Assembly: GCF_004353985.1 (NCBI RefSeq)
Contig: NZ_SMOA01000012.1
Location: 1 to 57,874 of the forward strand
Direction: 5' to 3'
Length of the DNA stretch: 57,874 nucleotides
From: Paracraurococcus ruber
Lineage (GTDB): Bacteria > Pseudomonadota > Alphaproteobacteria > Acetobacterales > Acetobacteraceae
Part shown: positions 9,072-17,563 of the stretch, piece after piece
Position numbering within the stretch: the stretch's first letter is position 1
How the letters are laid out: every line of letters begins with the position of its first letter
Program-made: the position numbers and the translations under genes
Notes under the pieces: generated by a model
What the model saw: only the letters and a program-made list of their open reading frames with translations
Database searches by the model: none
What the model was told of the DNA's origin: nothing

Positions 9072-9989
9072 CTACCGCGCGAAACGCGCGTTCAGCGTAT
9101 CGAAGGCCTTCTGGAACACATCGTTGTGGACCAGGGGCATCAGCGCCGCATCGTCATGCGGTGCCGCATGCCAGTCGGCGGTCCAGACCGCGAAGGTGCG
9201 GTTACCGTCGACAATGGGATGGAGCGTCGGCCCGGCCGAATAGCGGGTCCAGGGCATGGGCGACATCGTGATCCGGTAGCGGAAGCTCATCGTCCGGTCG
9301 CAGAGCTGCGTGAGCTGCTCGTGCAGCCGCCCATCGCCGACATAGAAGTCGCGGGTCGCCCCCACCTCGTCGCTGCGTCGGCCATCCAGCATATGCATGC
9401 GCGTGATGTCCGGGTGCCAGCCGCCCATGCCGGCGAAGTCCCGCATCACCGCCCAGACCGCGGCCGGCGGCGCGGCGATGACGTCCGAGCAGAAGACCTT
9501 GGCCGGCGGGCCTTCCGGCCACAGCTCCCGCGGGGCCGCCATCACCGGGCCTGCCAGCCGCGTCGCCAGCGCGTCGAAGCCGGCCTTGAAGACGCCGTCG
9601 CGGAACAGCGGCGTCAGCTCCGCCTCCTGCCCCGGGTCGCAGTCATAGGTCGCCCACCATTCGGCGAAGGTCCGGTGGCCCTTCGTCACGGGCGTCAGCC
9701 GCAGCGTCGCCAGGTAGTTGCGCGCCGGGATCGGGCTGGTCTGGAAGTCGTAGGTGACGCTCATCGCCTGCTCGTCCAGCGCGAGCAGCTTCTCGCGGAT
9801 ATGCGCGCCGTCCTGCAGGTGGAAGCTGCGGACACAGCCGACGCTGTCCGGCGCGCGGCCTTCCTCGATCAGGCTGTCGCGGATGGCGGGATGCCAGGCG
9901 GGCAGCGCATTGAAGTCGCGGATCAGCGCCCAGACCAGGCCGGCCGGTGCGTCCAGGACGGTGCTGTAATAGGCCTTGTGCTGGCTCAT
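9072..9989 (-). CDS. Double-domain SRPBCC (polyketide cyclase/START-like) protein
   Basis: The 305-residue protein is a tandem of two SRPBCC helix-grip domains. Residues 1-150 (DAPAGLVWALIRDFNALPAWHP) and 160-305 (AAPPAAVWAVMRDFAGMGGWHP) share the same opening pattern and the same ending (GVFKAGFDAL versus DVFQKAFDTL), so it arose by internal duplication. SRPBCC domains bind hydrophobic or aromatic ligands; some are cyclases or hydrolases. The start codon follows a GGGAGAGAG ribosome-binding site and lies 14 bp after the PEP_hydrolase gene. It is the last gene of the operon starting at LivH. The exact function is unknown. Confidence 0.85.
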   Translation of the reverse strand: MSQHKAYYSTVLDAPAGLVWALIRDFNALPAWHPAIRDSLIEEGRAPDSVGCVRSFHLQDGAHIREKLLALDEQAMSVTYDFQTSPIPARNYLATLRLTPVTKGHRTFAEWWATYDCDPGQEAELTPLFRDGVFKAGFDALATRLAGPVMAAPRELWPEGPPAKVFCSDVIAAPPAAVWAVMRDFAGMGGWHPDITRMHMLDGRRSDEVGATRDFYVGDGRLHEQLTQLCDRTMSFRYRITMSPMPWTRYSAGPTLHPIVDGNRTFAVWTADWHAAPHDDAALMPLVHNDVFQKAFDTLNARFAR

Positions 9990-10003
9990 CGTTCTCTCTC
10001 CCC

Positions 10004-10834
10004 TCAGAAGGCCAGCGCCTTGAAGCGGCGCGTCTGCTCCGTCAGCGCGATCTCGGTCGGCAACCGCTCCATGGACGAGGCGCCGTAGAAGCCGTGGCAG
10101 AGCCTGGCATGCTGGAGGACATAGGCCGCATCCTCCGGCATCGCGATCGGGCCGCCATGGCACAGCACGATGACGTCGCGCCGCACGCGCAGCGCCGCCT
10201 CCGCCCAGGCATCCATGTCGCGCACGCAGTCCGGCAGGGTGCGGGCGGTCTCGGCGCCGATGGCGCCGCCGGTGGTCAGGCCCATATGGCAGACGATGAC
10301 GTCGGCCCCTGCCTCGGTCATTGCCACCGCCTCCGCCGCGCTGAAGACATAGGGCGTGGTCAGCATGTCCTTGGCGCGGGCGGCGCGGACCAGGTCCACT
10401 TCCAGCCCGTAGCCCATCCCCGTCTCCTCGAGATTGGCGCGGAAGACGCCGTCGATCAGCCCGACGGTCGGGAAATTCTGGATGCCGGAGAAGCCGAGCG
10501 CCTTCAACTCGTCCAGCAGCAGGTCCGGGATCATGAAGGGATCGGTGCCGTTTACGCCGGCCAGCACCGGCGTGCGCTTCACCACCGGCAGCACTTCCCG
10601 CGCCATCTCCTTCACGATCTCGTTCGCATTGCCATAGGCCAGCAGGCCGGCGAGCGAGCCGCGTCCGGCCATGCGGTAGCGGCCGGAATTGTAGATGACG
10701 ATCAGGTCGATGCCGCCGGCCTCCTCGCATTTGGCGGAAAGCCCGGTGCCGGCGCCGCCGCCGATGATGGGCTGGCGGCGGTCGATCATGTCGCGGAAGC
10801 GGGCCAGGATGTCCTGGCGGGCGAAGCGGGGCAT
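10004..10834 (-). CDS. PEP_hydrolase-family TIM-barrel protein (Tm-1 C-terminal-like)
   Basis: The 276-residue protein matches the family annotated as phosphoenolpyruvate hydrolase, which corresponds to the C-terminal barrel of the tomato virus-resistance protein Tm-1. Visible landmarks are [13 protein letters not shown] (residues 23-35), [12 protein letters not shown] near 121-132, [10 protein letters not shown] near 182-191, LCHGGPI near 216-222, and the closing [22 protein letters not shown]. The upstream gene encodes the matching Tm-1 N-terminal domain, 10 bp away. True activity in bacteria is not established, so the name should not be read as a proven reaction. Confidence 0.88.
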   Translation of the reverse strand: MPRFARQDILARFRDMIDRRQPIIGGGAGTGLSAKCEEAGGIDLIVIYNSGRYRMAGRGSLAGLLAYGNANEIVKEMAREVLPVVKRTPVLAGVNGTDPFMIPDLLLDELKALGFSGIQNFPTVGLIDGVFRANLEETGMGYGLEVDLVRAARAKDMLTTPYVFSAAEAVAMTEAGADVIVCHMGLTTGGAIGAETARTLPDCVRDMDAWAEAALRVRRDVIVLCHGGPIAMPEDAAYVLQHARLCHGFYGASSMERLPTEIALTEQTRRFKALAF

Positions 10835-10844
10835 GGCAGGCCTT

Positions 10845-12041
10845 TCAGGCGGTGATGGCGCGGTACTGCTCGACCAGCGCCGCGGCGAAGGCGGGATCGT
10901 TCACGGCATGCGGCAGCTCGATCAGCTGGCGGTCCGGCGTGCGCACCAGGGTCGCGCGGATCGCCTCGAACAGCGCCGCATCGGCCTCCGGGTCGTGGAA
11001 GGGCGCGCCGGGCACGTCGATCGCGGAGACGCCGCCGAGCGGCAGCAGGAACCGGACCTTCCCCTCGCAGCGGTTCAGCCGCGTGGCGATCCATTCGCCG
11101 ATCGCCTTGTTCTCGGCCGGCGTGGTGCGCATCAGCGTCACCTGCGGGTTGTGCACATACAGCTTGCGGCCGGCATACTTCGCCGGCACCGTTTCCTTCG
11201 CGCCGAAATTCACCATGTCGCAGGCGCCGACGCTGCCGACATAGGGCAGGCGGGTGCGGGCGATGGCGCCGAAACGGTCCTCGGTGCAGGGGAAGACGCC
11301 GCCCATCAGGAAGTCCGGCACCTCGGTCGTCGTCACGTCGATGATGCCGCGCAGCAGGCCGCTATCGGCCAGCTTCTCCAGGCTCTGCCCGCCTGTGCCG
11401 GTGGCGTGGAAGACCAGCACCTCGTTCTCCGCCTCCAGCGCCTCCCGCGCCATGGTGACGCAGGCGGTGGTGACGCCGAACATGGTCATGCCGATGGCCG
11501 GCCGGTCGCCACTGCCCGTCGGAACCGCCCAGCGCGCCATGCCGGCCGCGGCATGCGCGGCATTGCCCAGCACGCGGCGGGAGATGCCGTTGATGCCGGC
11601 GACATCCGTCACCGAATACATCATGCCGATGTCGGTCGGCCCGACATAGGGCGCGGTGTTGCCGGACGCCACGGTGGAGACCATCAGCTTCGGCACGCCG
11701 ATCGGCAGGCTGCGCATCGCCTGGGTGACCAGTGCGGTGTTGCCCGACCCGCCGAGGCCGAGCACCGCGCCGATGTCGCGCCGCGTCGCCAGGAAGGCGG
11801 CCAGCGCCTCGGCCATCGCCGCTACCGCCGCGCCGCGATCCCCCTGGCCCAGCACGGCATCGGGCCCGCGTGGATGGTGGGCCGCCACCTCGGCCGCCGT
11901 CACATCCGGCGCCCGGCCGGCGGCGCGCGTGCCGACATCCACCAGCAACGCCGGCACGCCGGCGGCGCGGATCAGCCCCGCGGCATAGGCCAGCTCGGCT
12001 TCCTTGGTGTCGCAGGTGCCGATGACGTAGACGGTTCCCAT
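10845..12041 (-). CDS. Tm-1-like ATP-binding domain protein, UPF0261 family
   Basis: The 398-residue protein starts at the ATG following a GAGGGAGGGGATC ribosome-binding site. It opens with [14 protein letters not shown] and has [10 protein letters not shown] with [14 protein letters not shown] (about residues 98-130) and MFGVTTACV. These are hallmarks of the UPF0261/Tm-1 N-terminal family, whose plant member binds ATP. The bacterial role is unknown. It lies between LivF (11 bp upstream) and the PEP_hydrolase gene (10 bp downstream), forming a two-gene equivalent of the fused plant protein. An in-frame ATG 15 bp further upstream overlaps the livF stop and is less likely. Confidence 0.88.
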   Translation of the reverse strand: MGTVYVIGTCDTKEAELAYAAGLIRAAGVPALLVDVGTRAAGRAPDVTAAEVAAHHPRGPDAVLGQGDRGAAVAAMAEALAAFLATRRDIGAVLGLGGSGNTALVTQAMRSLPIGVPKLMVSTVASGNTAPYVGPTDIGMMYSVTDVAGINGISRRVLGNAAHAAAGMARWAVPTGSGDRPAIGMTMFGVTTACVTMAREALEAENEVLVFHATGTGGQSLEKLADSGLLRGIIDVTTTEVPDFLMGGVFPCTEDRFGAIARTRLPYVGSVGACDMVNFGAKETVPAKYAGRKLYVHNPQVTLMRTTPAENKAIGEWIATRLNRCEGKVRFLLPLGGVSAIDVPGAPFHDPEADAALFEAIRATLVRTPDRQLIELPHAVNDPAFAAALVEQYRAITA

Positions 12042-12052
12042 GATCCCCTCCC

Positions 12053-12760
12053 TCAATGCTGCGCGCCCGTGCTCACGCCCAGGAAGCGGCGCTGCGCCGC
12101 CTCATCCGCCAGCAGGGCGCGGGACGGCATGGTGGCGGCGATGCGGCCATTCACCATGACCGCGACGGTCCCGCAGACATCGGTGGCGACGCCTAGGTTC
12201 TGCTCCACCAGCAGCAGCCCGATCCCCTCGCCCGGCAGGGCGCGCAGCACCTCCACCAGGTGGTCCACGATGACTGGGGCGAGGCCCTCGCTCGGCTCGT
12301 CCATGATGACCAGGCGCGGGTTGGTCAGCAGGGCGCGGCCGATCGCCAGCATCTGCTGCTCCCCGCCCGAAAGCTGCGTGCCGCCATTGCGGCGACGTTC
12401 CGCCAGGCGGGGGAAGGTCTCGTAGACCCGCTCGATGGTCCAGCGCGCGCCGCGGCCGCGCGAGACCAGGCGAAGGTGTTCGTCCACCGTCAGCGAGGGG
12501 AAAACGCGCCTTCCCTGCGGCACCAGCGCGATGCCGGCGCGCGCCACGCGATTGGCCGGCCGGCCCAGCATCTCCTCCCCGCCCAGGCGGACGCTGCCGC
12601 CGCTGGCCGGCAGCATGCCCATCACCGCCTGGCAGAGCGTGGTCTTGCCCATGCCGTTGCGGCCGATGACGGCGACCGGCTCCGCACCCAGCGACAGGCT
12701 GACGCCTTGCAGCACATGCGCCTGGCCGTAATGCACGTCGAGCCCGGTGATCTCCAGCAT
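12053..12760 (-). CDS. livF: Branched-chain amino acid-type ABC transporter ATPase LivF
   Basis: The 235-residue ATP-binding subunit has Walker A GRNGMGKT at 33-40, signature [15 protein letters not shown], and Walker [14 protein letters not shown]. The SEGLAP ending is typical of LivF rather than LivG. Its ATG overlaps the livG stop (ATGA), so translation is coupled. It energises uptake with LivG, LivH and LivM. The real ligand may be an aromatic or branched acid rather than an amino acid, as is common for Liv paralogues in catabolic loci. Confidence 0.93.
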   Translation of the reverse strand: MLEITGLDVHYGQAHVLQGVSLSLGAEPVAVIGRNGMGKTTLCQAVMGMLPASGGSVRLGGEEMLGRPANRVARAGIALVPQGRRVFPSLTVDEHLRLVSRGRGARWTIERVYETFPRLAERRRNGGTQLSGGEQQMLAIGRALLTNPRLVIMDEPSEGLAPVIVDHLVEVLRALPGEGIGLLLVEQNLGVATDVCGTVAVMVNGRIAATMPSRALLADEAAQRRFLGVSTGAQH

Positions 12761-13521
12761 CAGTGGGACCTCCCGTGGCCCAGGTAGATCGCCTGCACCA
12801 TCGGGTCGCTCTCGATCCGGTCGGGCGGGCCTTCCACCACCACCTGCCCGTCCTTCATCACCGTCACCAGGTCGGCGATGGGCAGGGCGATGTCCATGTC
12901 GTGCTCGATGACGATCAGCGTCAGGTCGCGCGGCAGGCTGCGCAGCAGCGCGACCAGTTCCGGCCGCTCCACCGGGGACAGGCCGGCCGCCGGCTCGTCC
13001 AGCATCAGCAGCCGCGGCTCGCAGGCCAGCGCCATCCCGACCTCGAGCTGGCGGCGCTGGCCATGCGACAGCGCCGCCACCGGCGTATCCAGCAGCGCGG
13101 CGATCCGCACCCGTTCCGCCAGAAGCTGCGCCGCGGCACGGTCGGCGGTGGGGGGCAGGCGCCAGGAAAAGCGGCCGGGCCGCGCGCCGCGCAGCGCGAC
13201 CAGAAGGTTGTCCCGCACGCTCAGCCCGTTGAACAGCAGGGAGGTCTGGTAGGTCCGGCCGACGCCGCGCCGCGCCCGGTGGTGCGGGCGCAGCGCGGTG
13301 ATGTCCTCGCCGAACAGCAGCACGCGCCCGGCGGTCGGGGGGAAGTCGCCGCAGATGAGGTTGAACAGCGTGGTCTTGCCCGCGCCGTTCGGACCCAGCA
13401 CCGCCCGCCGCTCCCCGCGCGCCACGGCCAGCGACACGTCGCTGACCGCGGCCAGCGCGCCGAAGCGGCGGCCGACGCCCTGCAGCAGCAGGGCCGGCGT
13501 CTCCTCCCCCCCGGGCCGCAT
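12760..13521 (-). CDS. livG: Branched-chain amino acid-type ABC transporter ATPase LivG
   Basis: The 253-residue protein has Walker A GPNGAGKT at 43-50, GVGRTYQTSLLFNGLSVRDN typical of LivG, a signature LSHGQRRQLEVG (His in place of the usual second Gly) and Walker B LLMLDEPAAGLSP. It overlaps livF by ATGA. Its start coincides with the last base of the binding-protein stop codon. The signature variation is common in this subfamily and should not impair function. Confidence 0.93.
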   Translation of the reverse strand: MRPGGEETPALLLQGVGRRFGALAAVSDVSLAVARGERRAVLGPNGAGKTTLFNLICGDFPPTAGRVLLFGEDITALRPHHRARRGVGRTYQTSLLFNGLSVRDNLLVALRGARPGRFSWRLPPTADRAAAQLLAERVRIAALLDTPVAALSHGQRRQLEVGMALACEPRLLMLDEPAAGLSPVERPELVALLRSLPRDLTLIVIEHDMDIALPIADLVTVMKDGQVVVEGPPDRIESDPMVQAIYLGHGRSH

Positions 13522-14795
13522 CAGGCGACGCAGCCGGTATTGTCGCGGCTGGGCGCGCCAAGCTGCAGGAACTGTGCTTCCGGCACGCCCAGCGTCTGGT
13601 TCACCGCATTGGTGCGGCCGAAGGTCACCGTCGCCGCCTGGCCGCCGCGCTCCTCGATCCGGTTCAGGAAGATGTCGCTGATGGCCTGGCGGTTGTGGTC
13701 CAGCTTCACCTGCGCGCCCATGGCGTTCTTGAATTCCAGCCGCACCAGCGCCTGCTGGAAGGCCTGCTGGTTGCCCGAGAGGTCGCCGCGGACCTGTTCC
13801 AGCGCCAGCAGCGCCGCCTGCTGCGCGGTGTAGAAGTTGAAGCCGTGGATGGACGGGCTGCGGAAGCCGCCCTCGTTCGACCAGCGGCGGCGGTAGCGCT
13901 CGACGAACTCGTTCCAGGTGGGGTCGTCATGCACGTCGGCGATAGGGCCGCCGCTGACCATGCCCAGCATCAGCCGCCGATGCGGGCCGCGGGCCGAGAG
14001 CATGGACTGGTCCGCCATGATCGACCCGCCGATCAGCGGCAGGCTGCCGCCGGCCTGGGCATATTGCGTCATGAAGGCCAGCCCGTCGGTGCCGCCATGG
14101 ATCACCACCAGCGCGCCGGCAGTCCGCGGGATGCGGGCGATGATGGAGGAATAGTCGGTGGTGCCGAGCGGCGACCACAGATAGGTGGCGCGGCCGCCAG
14201 CGCGGCAGAACTCCATCGAGAAACCGAAGACCTGCGCATAGGGGAACGCGTAGTCGCCGGCGACGATCGCCACTTCCTGCACGTTGAGCGTCCGGCGGAC
14301 ATAGTTGCCGAGGCCCGCCATCCACTGCACGCCGTCCGTGTTGAAGCGGAAGAAGTTGGGCGACGGGTTGCGCAGCGTGGTGTCCGACGCGCCGGAGGAC
14401 CCGTTGATGATCGTCTTGCCAGTCAGCGTGCGGGAATAGTCGCGCAGCGCGATGCCCTCGGCGCCCGACAGCGGGCCGAGGATGAAGTCGACATTGTCCT
14501 GCTCGATCAGCTTGCGCGCCCGGGCCAGCGCGACGTCGGCCTGGGCGTTGCTGCTTTCGCGCACCACCTCGATCCGCCGGCCGCCGGCCTGGTTGTTGTG
14601 CTGTTCCAGCAGCATCTGCATGCAGCGGAAGCCGTCCTGCCCGCCGGTGGCGAAGGGGCCTTCCAGCGTCGCCAGCCAGCCGATGCGGATCGGCGCGTTC
14701 TGGGCGATGGCGGGCGCCGCCAGGCCGGTGGCGGTCGCTGCGGCGGCGGCGCCGGCCCCCAGCAGCAGGCGACGGCGGTCGATGCGTGGCTCCAT
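13521..14795 (-). CDS. Liv-type periplasmic substrate-binding protein
   Basis: The 424-residue binding protein has a Tat-like signal (RRRLLLGAGAAAAA, residues 8-21, cleavage after APAIAQ) followed by PIRIGWLATLEGPFATGGQDG, the usual opening of type I periplasmic binding folds. GPLSGAEGIAL and NGSSGASDTTLRNPSPNFFR match the ligand-binding region of Liv family members. The start is supported by an AAGGGAGG ribosome-binding site. It lies between LivM and LivG, so it is the ligand-recognising subunit of this transporter. Long length and Tat export fit the catabolic-locus type (amides, aromatic acids) rather than E. coli LivK. Confidence 0.9.
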   Translation of the reverse strand: MEPRIDRRRLLLGAGAAAAATATGLAAPAIAQNAPIRIGWLATLEGPFATGGQDGFRCMQMLLEQHNNQAGGRRIEVVRESSNAQADVALARARKLIEQDNVDFILGPLSGAEGIALRDYSRTLTGKTIINGSSGASDTTLRNPSPNFFRFNTDGVQWMAGLGNYVRRTLNVQEVAIVAGDYAFPYAQVFGFSMEFCRAGGRATYLWSPLGTTDYSSIIARIPRTAGALVVIHGGTDGLAFMTQYAQAGGSLPLIGGSIMADQSMLSARGPHRRLMLGMVSGGPIADVHDDPTWNEFVERYRRRWSNEGGFRSPSIHGFNFYTAQQAALLALEQVRGDLSGNQQAFQQALVRLEFKNAMGAQVKLDHNRQAISDIFLNRIEERGGQAATVTFGRTNAVNQTLGVPEAQFLQLGAPSRDNTGCVA

Positions 14796-14815
14796 GATCT
14801 TGCCTCCCTTGTCGT

Positions 14816-15868
14816 TCAGGCGCCGTTGCCGGATGCGGGCGGCCCGGCGCTGGCCGCCCGCGAAGTCGCGATGCCGTCCGCGCGGCCCTGCGGCCGCGGC
14901 GCCAGCGCGTCGCGCAGGCGTCGCGCCATGCCCAGCACCCCGTCCGGGGAGGCGAGCACGATCGCCAGGAAGACCACGCCGACCAGGGTGTTGAAGCGGT
15001 CGCGGTCGTAGAGATCGGCCGCGAAGGTATCGAACAGCGTGAAGATCACCGCGCCGATGAAGGCGCCGACCGGGTGCCCAAGGCCGCCGATCACGCTCAT
15101 GACCAGGATGTTCACCGTGGCGCCGAGCCCGATGGTGCCGGGGGAGATGCCGATATTGTAGAAGGTGACCAGGATGCCGCCGGCACCGGCGATGAAGCCG
15201 GCGACGCCGAAGGCGGCGATGCGGTGCAGCGGCGCGTCGTAGCCCAACGCGCTCACCCGGCGCGGATTGTCGCGCAGCGCCTGCAGCGCCAGGCCGAAGG
15301 GCGTGCGGACCAGGTAGAGCACCAGCGCATAGAGCAGCGCCGCGGTCGCCAGCGCCGTGTAGTAGAAGACGAAGGTGTCGCGGAAGGGCAGGCCCAGGAT
15401 CTCGGGCCCGACCACGTTGCGGATCCCCTCATAACCGTTGAACCAGGCGATGTTGGCCTGGACGAAGAGGTGGACGCCGACGCCGAGCGACAGCGTGATC
15501 ATCAGCAGGTAGATGCCCTGGGTGCGGACGGAGATCAGGCCGACCAGCAGCCCCATGGCGGTGGCGGCCAGCAGGCCGGTCGGGATCGCCAGCGCATAGG
15601 GCACGCCGCCGAGGATGGAGGGCACCGCCCCCGGCACCAGGATCGCCACGGCATAGCCCGCCGTCCCGGCGATCATCATCTGCGCCAGGCTGACGAAGCC
15701 GCCATAGGTCGCCAGGAAGGTCAGCGACATCGCCACGATGCCGTAGACGATGGCGCGGCCCAGGATGTTCGCGGTCCAGAAGGCCGGGATCGCCAGCGGC
15801 AGCAGCGCCAGCACGGCCAAAAGCGCGAGCGAGGCGGGAAGCGCCCAGCGGGCGGTGCCGGGCGTCAT
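14816..15868 (-). CDS. livM: Liv-type ABC transporter permease LivM
   Basis: This 350-residue inner-membrane permease has about nine hydrophobic segments. The family motif LRDNPRRVSALGYD (near residues 198-211) is the cytoplasmic coupling loop. SVIGGLGHPVGAFIGAVIF near 260-280 is typical of LivM C-terminal halves. Its start overlaps the LivH stop by ATGA-type overlap (15865-15868). The C-terminal tail of about 25 residues is Ala/Gly/Pro rich. Confidence 0.93.
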   Translation of the reverse strand: MTPGTARWALPASLALLAVLALLPLAIPAFWTANILGRAIVYGIVAMSLTFLATYGGFVSLAQMMIAGTAGYAVAILVPGAVPSILGGVPYALAIPTGLLAATAMGLLVGLISVRTQGIYLLMITLSLGVGVHLFVQANIAWFNGYEGIRNVVGPEILGLPFRDTFVFYYTALATAALLYALVLYLVRTPFGLALQALRDNPRRVSALGYDAPLHRIAAFGVAGFIAGAGGILVTFYNIGISPGTIGLGATVNILVMSVIGGLGHPVGAFIGAVIFTLFDTFAADLYDRDRFNTLVGVVFLAIVLASPDGVLGMARRLRDALAPRPQGRADGIATSRAASAGPPASGNGA

Positions 15869-16749
15869 GCCGGCCGCCCCAGGATGCCTTGCGGCCGCAG
15901 CGCCAGCACGGCGGCCATGATGGCGAAGGTCAGGATGACGGAATAGGTCGGGAACAGGGCCTGCCCCACCTGCTCCGCCACGCCGACCAGGATGGCGCCG
16001 ATGGCGGTGCCGGGGATGCTGCCCATGCCGCCGACGATGACGACGACCAGGGAGGTCAGCAGGAAGCGCGCATCGACGCCTTGCGCTACCGGCTGGGCGG
16101 TGGCGCCGATGACGCCGCCGAGCCCGGCGAGGCCGGCGCCGAGCGCGAAGACCGCCAGCGACACCAGCGGCACATTGACGCCGAGTGCGGTGAGCATCGC
16201 GCGGTCATCCACGCCGGCGCGGATCATCAGCCCCAGCCGGGTGCGCGCCAGGAGCAGCCAGAGCGCGAGGCCCACCATGACGGCAACGCCGATCTGGAAC
16301 AGCCGGAAGGTCGGGTAGCGGCCGGCGATCGGCAATTCCGTGCTGCCGAAGATCGCATCCGGCGCGAAGAACTGGCGCGATGTGCCGCCGAACACCGCCA
16401 GCAGCTGGTCGGCGACGATGATGGAGATGCCGATGGTCACCAGGGCCTGGCGCAGTTCCTGCCCCTGCATCCAGCCGAGCAGCACCGCCTGCATCGCCAC
16501 GCCGAAGACCGCGGCGGCGGCCACGCCGGCGGCGATGCCGGCATACCAGGCCCACCAGACATCCTGGTCGTAGAGCGGCTCGAACACCGCATAGCCGACA
16601 TAGGCGCCGATCAGGTAGAGCGAGCCATGCGCCATGTTCACCGTGCGCATCAGCCCGAAGATGAGCGAGAAGCCGCAGGCGACGAGGAAGTAGAGCGCCG
16701 CGAGCGTCAGCCCGTTCAGCACGACCGTCAGCGCAAGGCTGCCTGTCAC
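15865..16749 (-). CDS. livH: Liv-type ABC transporter permease LivH
   Basis: The 294-residue permease starts at a GTG (16747-16749) preceded by GGAAGGGGGGTC. An upstream in-frame ATG at 16806 would add 19 charged residues of poor family fit. Landmarks are GFSLIFGLMRTVNMAHGSLYLIGAYVGY and the coupling-loop region RAGVDDRAMLTALGVN, with VVVIVGGMGSIPGTAIGAILVG near the end. It is the first gene of the eight-gene minus-strand operon that ends with the SRPBCC protein. The 128-bp gap upstream is shared with a divergent gene. Confidence 0.9.
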   Translation of the reverse strand: MTGSLALTVVLNGLTLAALYFLVACGFSLIFGLMRTVNMAHGSLYLIGAYVGYAVFEPLYDQDVWWAWYAGIAAGVAAAAVFGVAMQAVLLGWMQGQELRQALVTIGISIIVADQLLAVFGGTSRQFFAPDAIFGSTELPIAGRYPTFRLFQIGVAVMVGLALWLLLARTRLGLMIRAGVDDRAMLTALGVNVPLVSLAVFALGAGLAGLGGVIGATAQPVAQGVDARFLLTSLVVVIVGGMGSIPGTAIGAILVGVAEQVGQALFPTYSVILTFAIMAAVLALRPQGILGRPA

Positions 16750-16827
16750 GACCCCCCCTTCCCGGCCTTTGCCCCGGAGGGGGTGGCCGGTCGTTGCATT
16801 AACCATTCTTCACCGAAATGGGCCGCT

Positions 16828-16863
16828 CGGATGCCGAATCCAGCCGATCCGAACGATGTTCGG
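16828..16863. promoter_or_regulatory. Operator-like inverted repeats in the divergent livH / PEP_hydrolase-like promoter region
   Basis: CCGAAC-GAT-GTTCGG (16849-16863) is a perfect 6-bp inverted repeat with a 3-bp spacer. CGGAT at 16828-16832 pairs with ATCCG at 16847-16851, giving overlapping dyads. They sit 14-50 bp before the + strand gene and within the divergent control region. They are candidate sites for the adjacent Fis-type regulator; the assignment is inference. Confidence 0.4.
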
Positions 16864-16877
16864 GGTAATCTTGGGTA

Positions 16878-17531
16878 ATGGCTGCCCATCTGCCCGACCT
16901 GGTCATCCGCGCCGGCCTGCTGCCGGGCGGCGCTGCCGCCACGCTGTTCTGTCCCGGCCTGGGCGGCCTGCCGCCGGCCCGGGCGGAGTTGCTGGCGGCT
17001 CTGCCGGTGGTGGACCTGAACGCGGCCCTGCTGGCGGCCCTGCCGCGGCGGCCCTGGCAGGCGCCGCCCGCCGGCGCCACGCTGTTCGCGGCGGATCCCT
17101 TCCTGCGGGTCGCCGACCTGCTGCCGCGGCTGCGCCAGGCCGGCATCCGCCGCGTGGCGAACTGGCCGACGGTACAGGTGCATGACGGCGGGGAGCTGGC
17201 GCGCGGGCTGCACAGCGCCGGCATCGGCCTGGAGGCCGAGTTGCGGATGCTGGCCGACCTCGCCGCCGGCGGGATCGAGCCGCTGGGCTATGCCGCCTCG
17301 GCCGAAGCCGGGCAGAGGATGCTGGCGGCGGGAATCCGGTCCCTGGTCCTGCATCCCGGCCCGGCGGTGGCGGATTGGCGGCAGCGCGCGGCGGCCGGCG
17401 CGGCGATGCTGGCGGCCGCGCAGGCCCTGGCGGCGGAAGGCGCCGTGCTGCGGCTGCACCGGCCGGCCGGCTATGGCGCGGAGCTGGATGCGGCGGCGGC
17501 CGCGGTGGCGGGCTGCGTCAGCCTCGGGTGA
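16878..17531 (+). CDS. Degenerate PEP_hydrolase-like barrel protein
   Basis: The 217-residue protein is not named by an obvious family motif at its ends. Its middle aligns by eye with the PEP_hydrolase gene at 10004: ADPFLRVADLL against [23 protein letters not shown] against [12 protein letters not shown], and AGIGLEAELRMLADL against [15 protein letters not shown]. It is about 60 residues shorter. It lacks the CHGGPI segment and the closing SSMERLP region, so catalysis may be lost. It is Ala/Leu rich. It is divergent from livH and convergent with the fused regulator, from which it is separated by a hairpin. It may be a ligand-binding or regulatory paralogue. Confidence 0.7.
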   Translation: MAAHLPDLVIRAGLLPGGAAATLFCPGLGGLPPARAELLAALPVVDLNAALLAALPRRPWQAPPAGATLFAADPFLRVADLLPRLRQAGIRRVANWPTVQVHDGGELARGLHSAGIGLEAELRMLADLAAGGIEPLGYAASAEAGQRMLAAGIRSLVLHPGPAVADWRQRAAAGAAMLAAAQALAAEGAVLRLHRPAGYGAELDAAAAAVAGCVSLG

Positions 17532-17534
17532 CCC

Positions 17535-17563
17535 CCCCGCGGCGCGTTATCCGCTCCGCGGGG
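17535..17563. terminator. Hairpin between two converging stop codons, likely bidirectional terminator
   Basis: CCCCGCGG (17535-17542) and CCGCGGGG (17556-17563) form a perfect 8-bp stem with a 13-nt loop. It occupies almost the whole 32-bp gap between the stop of the + gene and the stop of the - regulator gene. There is no T run. Confidence 0.6.

Noticed and set aside
16784-16799. TGGCCGG...TTGCA resembling a sigma-54 -24/-12 promoter near a sigma-54-activator-like gene
   Set aside because: The distance between the GG and GC elements is one base shorter than the strict spacing sigma-54 requires, and the neighbouring regulator lacks the GAFTGA contact loop.
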